A DNA stretch of 15,849 nt from Bacteroidota bacterium (GCA_023429265.1 JAEYVS010000205.1:1-15849), one strand, 5' to 3'. Shown: positions 7,553 through 14,532, counted from the first letter of the stretch. Notes: generated by a model from the letters alone, not told the origin. Translations and numbers: made by a program.

Positions 7553-9661
7553 TTAATTTAAACTGAAGAAGAATTTTGCTCCTTTGTCGGGGACTGCTTC
7601 CACATCGATTGTACCACCGTGTCGTGAAATAATTTTATGGCATAGAGCAAGCCCAATACCTGTTCCTTCAAATTCATTAATACTATGGAGCCTTTGAAAA
7701 ATGCCAAACAGTTTGTGTTTGTAATCCATATTAAATCCGACTCCATTATCTTTAATGTAGTAATATATTTTCCCATTCGTCCTTTCCCATCCGATTTGAA
7801 TCTGTGATTTCTCTTTTTTAGAGGAAAATTTAACGGCATTCGACAAAAGATTTATCCACACCTGCCTTATCATTTTTTTATCACATTCTACTTGCGGGAG
7901 CTTGTCTATAGATAGCTCAATTATTCTATTATTATAAGTGTCCAGTATTTCACTAAAACATTCATTAACTATCCTATCCATGTCAATGAGTTCCTTTTCA
8001 AGAGAGCTTTTAGTAAGTCGTGAGAATGACAAAAGATCATCGACAAGATTATCCATTCTAAGGGTATTATTGGTAATTTTTTCTATTAACCTTTTGGCTT
8101 CCTCGTCCAAAACAGAAGAATATTCAGCAGAAAGTATCTTTGTAAATCCATCAATGGCTCGAATAGGGGCGCGAAGATCGTGAGAAACAGTATAGCTAAA
8201 AGATTCCAATTCCTTATTTGCTGCCTCTAATTGATTTGTCCTCTTCTCGACTCTCTGCTCAAGTTCTTCGTTTAGCTGACGAATCTGCATTAAAGCTTCT
8301 TTTCTTTCTATACTTTCACCTATGTGTTCAGCAATTGCATCAACCATGATTTCTTCTTCATCGAGAAACGGAGAACTATCATTTTTAGCCGAGCAGCAAA
8401 CCGTAATATCCCCAATAATGACATTATTGACCAGTATATTACTCTTTAAACTCGCAGATCCGGATACATTCGGACCGCTTTCAAAAACATAATTATTAGC
8501 TTTCAATCGGGCATATGTCTGTTCCGGAAATTGAAAAGCCGGCGGTATTAATTTAACTATATCTGAGAGATCATTTTCCAAATTTGAGGAATTGCGAGAT
8601 GTAATTTGGGATAAACTGTACAAACATTTTAACTCTTTATTCCTTTCCTTTAATTCAAATGATTTTTGAAGTATCTCATTTTCATACATTTTTTTGCTGG
8701 TAATATCTCTTGCAATTCCAAGTATTGAAGCTTTCCCCTTATATATTAAGGGAGTTTTAATAATTTCTACATCTAATTCTTTATTGCCAATACTGACAAG
8801 TTTCTCTTCACTTCTTAATGAATTTCCAGAATTCATCTCCATAATTAGATCTTCGTATTTTTTGTATGGAAATGTAGAGTGATAAAATTTGGATGGATGA
8901 TATTTCCTTAATTCCTCCATACTTTTTACATTCACCATGTCAAGACCTGCTTGATTCATATACAGGTATTCATCTTCTGTTCTTATATATATTGCATCAG
9001 GGACTTTTTCGGTAACTATCCTATAACGGGTTTCACTTTCTATCAATTCCGCCTCATATTTTTTCTTTTGTGTAACGTCAATTGCTTGTACAAGACGGGC
9101 TTCGTGTCCATTGAAATCTACGGTTTGAGCAAAAATTTCTACATCTATGATTGTACCGTCTTTTCTGACGTGCTTCCAACTCTCTCCGAGATCATATTCA
9201 TCAGTATCCTTCTGTAAATGCATTAATAAATTCTCTTTATCTTCATCCGGCCTTATATCAAAGATCGTCATTGAAAGAAAATCTTCCCTTGAATATCCAT
9301 ATGTCAGTGTGGCAGCATCATTAACCGCGAGGAATCTATGAGTTTTTTTATCAAAAACCCACATAGGGGACGGGTTTCTATCAAATAACTGTTTATATCG
9401 AGCCTCTGAATTCTTTATTTCTTCAATTAAAGTATATGATGTATTATGATAATGCGTTACTAATAGGTAGAGGACCAATGAAGTTAGTGAAATGAATAAA
9501 AGCCCTTTAGTTAATTGCAAATACGCAATATCCGATATATCTAAATAATAGGCGTTAATTATCGCATCCGATAATAGTATCCACATTACCCCTAAAATAA
9601 AATATATTAGTGTTAATTTGAAAGGAGTGCTTATGACCTTTGACAGTCGAATTAAAGACAT
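7553..9661 (-). CDS. Membrane-anchored PAS-PAS-GAF-like HisKA sensor histidine kinase
   Basis: The 702-residue protein has two transmembrane helices at about residues 14-33 and 50-70, with only a short loop between them. Two PAS domains follow (about 85-200, ending VQAIDVTQKK, and about 207-325, ending GIARDITSKK). A GAF-like region spans about 342-455 and a coiled coil about 456-485. The HisKA domain carries phospho-histidine H494 in SYTVSHDLRAPIRAIDGF, and the ATPase has an N-box at LLSNAVKF (605-612), DNGVGF (638-643), FGIFQRLH and GTGIGLAL (667-674). The C-terminal half matches Cph1-like bacteriophytochrome kinases, but no bilin-binding PHY region or chromophore Cys motif is seen, so it is not a phytochrome. 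As first gene of the operon it is a likely entry point of the relay, feeding the Rcp1-like receiver. Start choice is supported by a strong GGAGGA 7 nt before the ATG (minus strand of 9668-9673). Confidence 0.93.
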   Translation of the reverse strand: MSLIRLSKVISTPFKLTLIYFILGVMWILLSDAIINAYYLDISDIAYLQLTKGLLFISLTSLVLYLLVTHYHNTSYTLIEEIKNSEARYKQLFDRNPSPMWVFDKKTHRFLAVNDAATLTYGYSREDFLSMTIFDIRPDEDKENLLMHLQKDTDEYDLGESWKHVRKDGTIIDVEIFAQTVDFNGHEARLVQAIDVTQKKKYEAELIESETRYRIVTEKVPDAIYIRTEDEYLYMNQAGLDMVNVKSMEELRKYHPSKFYHSTFPYKKYEDLIMEMNSGNSLRSEEKLVSIGNKELDVEIIKTPLIYKGKASILGIARDITSKKMYENEILQKSFELKERNKELKCLYSLSQITSRNSSNLENDLSDIVKLIPPAFQFPEQTYARLKANNYVFESGPNVSGSASLKSNILVNNVIIGDITVCCSAKNDSSPFLDEEEIMVDAIAEHIGESIERKEALMQIRQLNEELEQRVEKRTNQLEAANKELESFSYTVSHDLRAPIRAIDGFTKILSAEYSSVLDEEAKRLIEKITNNTLRMDNLVDDLLSFSRLTKSSLEKELIDMDRIVNECFSEILDTYNNRIIELSIDKLPQVECDKKMIRQVWINLLSNAVKFSSKKEKSQIQIGWERTNGKIYYYIKDNGVGFNMDYKHKLFGIFQRLHSINEFEGTGIGLALCHKIISRHGGTIDVEAVPDKGAKFFFSLN

Positions 9662-9859
9662 TTGGTGTCCTCCAAGATTTATTCCCTACATAACCCCATT
9701 TAACATCTGATAGACTAATAAGTTAGGTAATATATATTAAATAATCAACAATTTCCATTTTAAATTACTAAATAACAACAGCATAAAATTAAAAAAAGGA
9801 TAGATTTGCAGTTATACTACTAAGAAGAAGTTTTCTATTTCTAACATAGTCTAAAAGCT

Positions 9860-9919
9860 GTAGGACAATCACCTACAATCTGATAGTGATAATTACCACC
9901 TTTTTATCATTTGTCCTAC
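9860..9919. repeat. 9-bp inverted repeat GTAGGACAA...TTGTCCTAC, candidate operator pair
   Basis: GTAGGACAA (9860-9868) and TTGTCCTAC (9911-9919) are perfect inverted copies whose centres are 51 bp apart, close to five helical turns. The left arm also forms a small dyad of its own, GTAGG/CCTAC (9860-9864 with 9872-9876). Placed about 85-145 bp before the pilin gene, the pair could be operator half-sites bridged by a dimeric regulator. No known consensus was recognised. Confidence 0.5.
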
Positions 9920-9938
9920 TATACTTCCTGTGTTTCAC

Positions 9939-9987
9939 TTTGATTAATTTGAGTCAGTTACTAAACAACTATTTTTCATTAATCAAA
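9939..9987. repeat. 10-bp inverted repeat TTTGATTAAT...ATTAATCAAA in pilus operon leader
   Basis: TTTGATTAAT (9939-9948) and ATTAATCAAA (9978-9987) are perfect inverted copies separated by 29 nt. They end 17 nt before the pilin start codon, directly before the AAGGA ribosome site. They could form a leader mRNA stem-loop or an operator pair. AT-richness raises the chance of coincidence, but a perfect 10-bp match at such short distance is notable. Confidence 0.45.
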
Positions 9988-10004
9988 ATTAAGGAAAACT
10001 TAAA

Positions 10005-10505
10005 ATGAAAAACCTCATTCTAACAGCCGCAATTTTTTTAACATTCGCAGCTACTTCTTTTGCTCAGTCATCTGCTGATGATGATGCTTCAATTACAGCC
10101 GAATTGAGAGCAGGTCTAACAATAGCTAATGTATCAGATCTGGATTTTGGAACTGTACAGCAGTCATCTGATGGCTCTGCTTCATCTCTAGTTGATCCTG
10201 AGTTTGGTGCTCAGTTCAACATCACAGGAAATAATGATGCAGAATTATCCGTAACTTTATCTTCCGCAAGTGTAACCTTAACCGGTGGAACAGGGGTGTC
10301 CGTTGGAACCTGGATAATGCACGCAACTGATACAGAAACTTATTCATCAGGAGCAAACATCCTTTCAACTGCAACCACAGGAACAACAACCATCTCAAAT
10401 CTTGGCGCAAAAACATTGTGGCTAGGTGGTACTTTGACAGCGGCAGCATCATCCGACCCGGGTTCATATACCGGTACGATCAATGTAGATGTAGCATACA
10501 ATTAA
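10005..10505 (+). CDS. DUF4402-like pilin / fimbrial major subunit
   Basis: The 166-residue precursor has a signal peptide (MKNLILTAAIFLTFAATSFA, cleavage likely before QSSAD). The mature part is an all-beta protein rich in Ser, Thr, Gly and Ala with no cysteine. It carries the pattern of DUF4402-type subunits: LDFGTV near residue 47 early in the domain, and a final strand SYTGTINVDVAYN, in which alternating hydrophobic residues are suited to pairing with a chaperone's G1 strand. DUF4402 proteins are found with PapD-like chaperones and ushers and are thought to be their fibre subunits; that is exactly the gene order here. It is the first gene of the operon and the only subunit gene, so it would form a homopolymer unless subunits are encoded elsewhere. 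The ribosome site AAGGAAAA lies upstream of the ATG. Confidence 0.85.
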   Translation: MKNLILTAAIFLTFAATSFAQSSADDDASITAELRAGLTIANVSDLDFGTVQQSSDGSASSLVDPEFGAQFNITGNNDAELSVTLSSASVTLTGGTGVSVGTWIMHATDTETYSSGANILSTATTGTTTISNLGAKTLWLGGTLTAAASSDPGSYTGTINVDVAYN

Positions 10506-10515
10506 TTTTTTAAAC

Positions 10516-10541
10516 CCGGGCATCCCTAACAGGATGTCCGG
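10516..10541 (+). promoter_or_regulatory. Intergenic hairpin between pilin and chaperone genes
   Basis: CCGGGCATCC (10516-10525) pairs with GGATGTCCGG (10532-10541) around a six-base loop; all ten positions pair, with one G-U. No T-run follows (GTTCTTAAAA), so it is not a full terminator. Its place just after the first gene fits a stabilising or attenuating structure that gives more pilin than chaperone and usher mRNA, as known for many fimbrial operons. The 58-nt gap holds nothing else. Confidence 0.6.
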
Positions 10542-10563
10542 TTCTTAAAACGGGAAAGACTAA

Positions 10564-11388
10564 ATGAAAACAATATTAATACTTTCAGCACTTTTGTTAT
10601 TTTCCATAAATGCATACTCACAGGTAATAATATCCCCCTATGTAGTTTACACAGATCACAAAACTAAAAGCGCAACACTTATAGTAACCAATAATTCATC
10701 AGAAATTCAAGAGGTAGCAGTTTCAACAAAATTTGGTTACCCCATATCCGATAAAGATGGTAACATAAAGATGGAATATCCTGATTCTACTAATAAAAAC
10801 AGTCAAGATGTAACAAAGTATGTAAAAGTATTTCCTAAGAAATTTTATTTGGAGCCGGGTGAGCAGCAGACCGTAAGGCTTTCCGTAAAAGCACCGGTAG
10901 ATTTGACGATAGGCACTTATTGGACCAGGATTGTCACAACGACTAAAACAAAGGATTCTTCTGGAATGGTTTCATCTAACCCGGGATTTGCAAATGTAAA
11001 GTTGATTCTAAGCCAGGTCACAACTTTGATCTTCAGAAATAAACGATATGAAAATTCAATTTCTATTACCGACATCATTGAGTCGGTTTCGAAAGATGAA
11101 CTCAATTTAATGTTATACTATAATGTAAGCGGAGATTCACCTTTTTTCGCGGACAGCAGGATCAGAATATTTGATTCGATGAATACTATGGTTGATGAAA
11201 AAAGAGAGTCCTTTTCAATATATAACTCAATGATCAGAAGATCTACGATTGGAATCAGATCATTAGAGCCGGGGACATATTGCGCTGAAATTTCGGTACA
11301 GTCCAACCTTAAAGATGATGTACCCGTCAGTGATAAACCGGTAAAATCTCCGTTAATCAAGAAAGTTTACTTCAAAATAGGTGAATAA
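10564..11388 (+). CDS. PapD-like periplasmic pilus chaperone
   Basis: The 274-residue protein has a signal peptide (MKTILILSALLLFSINAYSQ). The mature N-terminus reads VIISPYVVYTDHKTKSATLIVTNNSS, the first two strands of the PapD-like immunoglobulin domain. Later comes KVFPKKFYLEPGEQQTVRLSVKAP (about residues 92-115), the typical FxLxPGExQxVR signature of these chaperones. A second beta domain spans about 150-274. Family role: it holds subunits in the periplasm by donating its G1 strand and delivers them to the usher. A stretch of KYVKVFPKKF might act in that donation. It lies between the pilin and usher genes; its end overlaps the usher start by 8 nt, so the two are co-translated. It is somewhat longer than classical FimC/PapD (about 230). 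Confidence 0.88.
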   Translation: MKTILILSALLLFSINAYSQVIISPYVVYTDHKTKSATLIVTNNSSEIQEVAVSTKFGYPISDKDGNIKMEYPDSTNKNSQDVTKYVKVFPKKFYLEPGEQQTVRLSVKAPVDLTIGTYWTRIVTTTKTKDSSGMVSSNPGFANVKLILSQVTTLIFRNKRYENSISITDIIESVSKDELNLMLYYNVSGDSPFFADSRIRIFDSMNTMVDEKRESFSIYNSMIRRSTIGIRSLEPGTYCAEISVQSNLKDDVPVSDKPVKSPLIKKVYFKIGE

Positions 11389-14239
11389 AAAAAATTTAAT
11401 ATTGCTTTTATTTATTGCTATGATTTTCTTTAGCAATGTACACTCTGAGGAAGAACCTCCTTCGGGAGAACCTGAGGAGATTGCTCTTACTTTTTCCGCA
11501 AAATCATTTAAACGATCCCTGGTAGATTGTTTTTACTACAAGGATGAAACCTACATCCCATTAAAAAAGATGCTTGATATGTTTATGATTCAAAGCTCAT
11601 TAAACCCGGCTGATGGTATCATAGAGGGTACAATAAATGGCAAGGATGATAATTTCAAGATTGATTTTGGGAAGCATAGCATACAAATAAGGGATAAAGA
11701 AATTGAATTTACCGGTAATGACTTTTTGAATATCGAAGGGGAATACTACCTTAAACCTTCTCTTTTCCTGGAGGGTTTTGGGATGAATTTCAGAATTAAT
11801 ATGAATAAACTTTCGATGATGCTCATTGCAGATGAAAGCCTGCCGATCTATAGAAACATAAAGAGGGAAAGTATAAGAAGGACCCTCGAAACCAAAAATA
11901 AAGAAACCACATCATTTACTTTTAAACGAGAAAGAAGTATCCTGAATGGAGGATTTCTTGATTATAACCTTAGCTCTAATCATAAGCAAAAAAAGGAACC
12001 GAACTATTCATATAATTTATCCCTGGGAAGTGAAGTACTTGGAGGAGATCTATTTGCAAATGTAAATGGAAGCCTAAATAATACGAATAGCAATGAGTCC
12101 TTTAACTCTGAAGCGATGTGGAGATATGTGGCAGACAACAGAATTTTAAACCAGGTAGTATTAGGCAGTAACCTCTCATCACAGGGCATTCTATCTGCTC
12201 AGTATAGGGGCGGAATGATAACAAATGCTCCTTACGGTGTACGAAATGACTTTAGCAAGTATGTACTCGTAGATCGAACAATCCCTGAAAGCGATGTGGA
12301 ACTTTACATTAATAATGAACTTGTTGATTATACCACTGCAAATGAATTTGGTGATTTCTCTTTTGACATTCCATTAAATTATGGAACAACTATTATTGAC
12401 TTAAAAATATATAGTCCTACAGGTGAACTAATAGAAGACAATCGAAAAATTCAGATACCTTTTGACCTGCTTCCCGACAAAGAATTCCAGTATACAATCA
12501 GCGGTGGGCTTAGAAATGGGTTAAATACAAAAGCTTTGAATGGAAGCTTAGCATTTGGATTTACCTCCTGGCTTACAAATAAAGTTGGTGTGGATTACCT
12601 TGAAGATAGTCTTTTTAATAAACCTGTTTTATACAATTCATTATCCGGTAGGATCTCAGACAATTACCTCTTTAATATAACGGCTGCACCTGACCTGTAT
12701 TATAGGTTAAATTTTAATGCAAGTTACGTTGGTCAGCAATCGGTAAACTTCCGCTATACAAAATACAGACAAAATGATTCATACAATTATTTCGGTCTGG
12801 TAGATGAATTTATTCTTAATTCTTCATTGCCATTTACATTATGGGCTAGAAAGCATTCATTTAGGATTGGAGGCACCTATGGATCACTTGAGGATGGGAA
12901 GAGATATGGGATGGATGCATCGGCAGAATTTTCCGTTTGGAAACTAAATCCTTCCATCAGCTATAATTACAGAGAGGACAGGAGTACTCCGGCTAATCAT
13001 ACCTCTAAATATATTACCGCCGGTATAAATGTACCTCTCCTTGGGCTGGAAGAGATACCTTTCTTCAGTAATAGGTATATAAAGGCAAAATTGACATATG
13101 ATCTGATAAATAAAAATACATCACTGATAAATTTATCATACTCACACAGGATTTTCAAACACTTTCGTATGCAGGTCAATTACGCCAGGGATTTCATGAT
13201 TGGAACTGATTTTTTCAATATTGCTTTTCAATACGACCTACCATTTGCACAGGCAAATGTTGTCGGATACAAAGATAGAATTGATGCTAATTTAAATGGT
13301 TCGATCGGCTTCGATGGCACTATGTCCCGTATCATCTCCACCAAAAGAAAAAGTGTTGGCACAAGCGGAGTCTCTATCAATATGTTTGAGGATATTAATG
13401 GAAATGGCAAGTATGATGAAGGGGAAATACAAATTGATGACGCAAACATTAAGTTTAGTAAAAATGTAAAGGTTGAAAGAGAGGACAATGGTATGCTATC
13501 AGCGGGATTTTTAAGCCAATACGTAAATTATGAATTTAATATGAACCGGCTATCCGGAAAGCATCCTCTGCTTGTTCCTAAGTATGACAATGTAATGGTA
13601 GAAACAGATCCTAACTCCTATAAATATATTGAGATTCCATTTTATGAGACTGAAGAGGTTTTCGGATATGTAGTTGCTGATAAAGATGGAAAAACAGTAC
13701 CGCTCTCAAATGTAAGAATAAACATAAAGGAAAAAAACTCTGACAAAAAAACAAGTCTTGAAACATTTAGTGATGGCTCCATCTACTATATGGGGCTGCT
13801 ACCCGGTGAATATACTGCCGAACTTGATACAGCCCAGCTAAATAAAATGGGGCTTGTTTCTATTCCAGGGAAAATTGATTTTGCCATAGGTGATGCGGAT
13901 AGAAAAATGTCTGAGCTTAATTTTATAGTTAATTCAGAAAATATTATACAAGAAACTGAGAATGAGTTACTTGCTGATACGGTCTCAACCGAAACTGTTC
14001 TTTTCACGGTTCAGCTCGGAGCATTTAGGTATTATCAAAATGTGTTGAGGTTTTCTAATACTTTAAAAACGGACTTATTAATAGAACTATACATAAAGGA
14101 ATTCCCGGACGGACTTTATAAGATCCTGAGCGGGGAGTTTAATAATGCTGACGACGCAAGACAATTCGTGAGTTTTGTTAAAGAAAGAGGATTCGACGCA
14201 TTCATCAGAAGAGTTGAGTCCGATTGGATGAATCCATAG
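11381..14239 (+). CDS. Outer-membrane usher with C-terminal SPOR domain
   Basis: The 952-residue protein starts with GTG at 11381, inside the chaperone gene, followed by a signal peptide (NLILLLFIAMIFFSNVHS). Residues about 35-155 form a domain resembling copper-amine-oxidase-N-type repeats (YIPLKKMLDMF, GEYYLKPSLFLEGFG) in the position of the usual chaperone-binding domain. A long beta-rich region with alternating aromatic strands (about 175-665) is the barrel. It is interrupted at about 294-358 by the plug-like part (VDRTIPESDVELYINNELVD, then YGTTIIDLKIYSPTGE), the best usher signature. DINGNGKYDEGE (about 670) and a beta sandwich (about 758-850, FGYVVADKDGK and YMGLLPGEYTAEL) are typical usher C-terminal domains. 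Residues about 873-948 (FTVQLGAF..., YKILSGEFNNADDARQFV) form a SPOR domain, which in other proteins binds denuded peptidoglycan. The C-terminus of ushers is periplasmic, so the fusion makes topological sense. It is unusual for this family. Confidence 0.85.
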   Translation: MNKKNLILLLFIAMIFFSNVHSEEEPPSGEPEEIALTFSAKSFKRSLVDCFYYKDETYIPLKKMLDMFMIQSSLNPADGIIEGTINGKDDNFKIDFGKHSIQIRDKEIEFTGNDFLNIEGEYYLKPSLFLEGFGMNFRINMNKLSMMLIADESLPIYRNIKRESIRRTLETKNKETTSFTFKRERSILNGGFLDYNLSSNHKQKKEPNYSYNLSLGSEVLGGDLFANVNGSLNNTNSNESFNSEAMWRYVADNRILNQVVLGSNLSSQGILSAQYRGGMITNAPYGVRNDFSKYVLVDRTIPESDVELYINNELVDYTTANEFGDFSFDIPLNYGTTIIDLKIYSPTGELIEDNRKIQIPFDLLPDKEFQYTISGGLRNGLNTKALNGSLAFGFTSWLTNKVGVDYLEDSLFNKPVLYNSLSGRISDNYLFNITAAPDLYYRLNFNASYVGQQSVNFRYTKYRQNDSYNYFGLVDEFILNSSLPFTLWARKHSFRIGGTYGSLEDGKRYGMDASAEFSVWKLNPSISYNYREDRSTPANHTSKYITAGINVPLLGLEEIPFFSNRYIKAKLTYDLINKNTSLINLSYSHRIFKHFRMQVNYARDFMIGTDFFNIAFQYDLPFAQANVVGYKDRIDANLNGSIGFDGTMSRIISTKRKSVGTSGVSINMFEDINGNGKYDEGEIQIDDANIKFSKNVKVEREDNGMLSAGFLSQYVNYEFNMNRLSGKHPLLVPKYDNVMVETDPNSYKYIEIPFYETEEVFGYVVADKDGKTVPLSNVRINIKEKNSDKKTSLETFSDGSIYYMGLLPGEYTAELDTAQLNKMGLVSIPGKIDFAIGDADRKMSELNFIVNSENIIQETENELLADTVSTETVLFTVQLGAFRYYQNVLRFSNTLKTDLLIELYIKEFPDGLYKILSGEFNNADDARQFVSFVKERGFDAFIRRVESDWMNP

Positions 14240-14269
14240 ATTTTTCATAACACCTTCATTTTTTGATTT

Positions 14270-14299
14270 CCCCCTTGGTAGTATCAAGGGGGTTTTTTT
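14270..14299 (+). terminator. Rho-independent terminator of the pilus operon
   Basis: CCCCCTTG (14270-14277) pairs perfectly with CAAGGGGG (14285-14292) around a seven-base loop, followed by seven T (14293-14299). It lies 30 nt after the usher stop codon and ends the pilin-chaperone-usher transcript. Confidence 0.93.
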
Positions 14300-14352
14300 A
14301 TATACTTTTATCACCTGAATTTCATTTCACTTTTCCTTATCTTTAATAAATT

Positions 14353-14396
14353 GTTCGGGGTGTAGATCAGTTGGTTAGATCGCACGTCTGGGGGGC
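14353..14396 (+). pseudogene. 5' half of a tRNA-Pro(GGG) gene, split at the anticodon arm (direct-repeat copy 2, likely attL)
   Basis: Starting at C14356 the sequence folds as tRNA positions 1-40: acceptor strand CGGGGTG, T8-A9, D-stem GATC/GATC with loop AGTTGGTTA (conserved G18-G19 and A21), G26, anticodon 5' strand CACGT, then loop CTGGGGG with U33 and a GGG anticodon, and G39-C40 of the 3' strand. From about 14397 the sequence departs from any tRNA: no variable loop, T-arm or CACCCCG acceptor strand follows before the integrase gene. The C1 start and GGG anticodon indicate tRNA-Pro. Tyrosine recombinases often recombine at tRNA anticodon loops, and one is encoded 137 nt further on, so this is probably the left junction of an integrated element. 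The other tRNA half would lie at its far end, outside the window. Confidence 0.75.
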
Positions 14397-14436
14397 ATAC
14401 GAACAACTTCAATTCTATTTTATTATTCCAACGTTT

Positions 14437-14466
14437 TTAGCAAGTAGTTAGCAAAGTGGTTAGTCG
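14437..14466 (+). repeat. Three TTAG repeats phased by one helical turn, candidate integrase arm sites
   Basis: TTAGCAA occurs at 14437-14443 and 14448-14454, and the related TTAGTCG at 14460-14466, so starts are 11 and 12 bp apart. The last two lie within the longer pair AGTAGTTAG (14443-14451) and AGTGGTTAG (14455-14463). They sit between the split tRNA and the integrase gene, where the recombinase's arm-type binding sites are commonly found. Function is inferred from position only. The rest of the 14397-14532 gap shows only the ribosome site GAAAGGAG before the integrase. Confidence 0.4.
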
Positions 14467-14532
14467 TTTCAAAATCATCATTCCAAAATAATCACAACTT
14501 TTTTCGGTAGAAACTTTGAAAGGAGAATTCAA

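Larger units (their letters stand above)
9662..10004. promoter_or_regulatory. Divergent control region between the signalling and pilus operons
   Basis: This 343-bp AT-rich stretch has no convincing gene. It must contain the promoters for both divergent operons. Beside the minus-strand gene lie the GGAGGA ribosome site (9668-9673) and the palindrome TAATATATATTA (9728-9739), which could be part of a promoter. Beside the plus-strand gene lie two separate perfect inverted repeats (listed below) and the ribosome site AAGGAAAA just before the pilin ATG. The sequence TTAATTTG (9944-9951) is one base off the TAnnTTTG box but lacks a partner at proper spacing. The stretch from about 9740 to 9850 shows nothing else recognisable. 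Confidence 0.6.

Noticed and set aside
8694..9341. Plus-strand open frames (62, 88 and 64 codons) opposite the PAS kinase
   Set aside because: All lie inside the well-supported PAS coding region on the minus strand and have no coding character of their own.
7553..9661. Bacteriophytochrome identity for the 702-residue kinase
   Set aside because: The transmitter resembles Cph1-type kinases and an Rcp1-like gene follows, but there are two membrane helices and no PHY domain or bilin-attachment cysteine motif.
14087..14314. 75-codon minus-strand frame over the usher end and terminator
   Set aside because: It runs through the terminator hairpin and overlaps the SPOR coding region; no ribosome site or recognisable protein pattern.
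14353..14530. Complete tRNA-Pro interrupted by a short intron
   Set aside because: No CACCCCG acceptor strand or T-arm occurs before the integrase gene, and no group I intron core was recognised; a recombinase gene follows, which fits insertion better.
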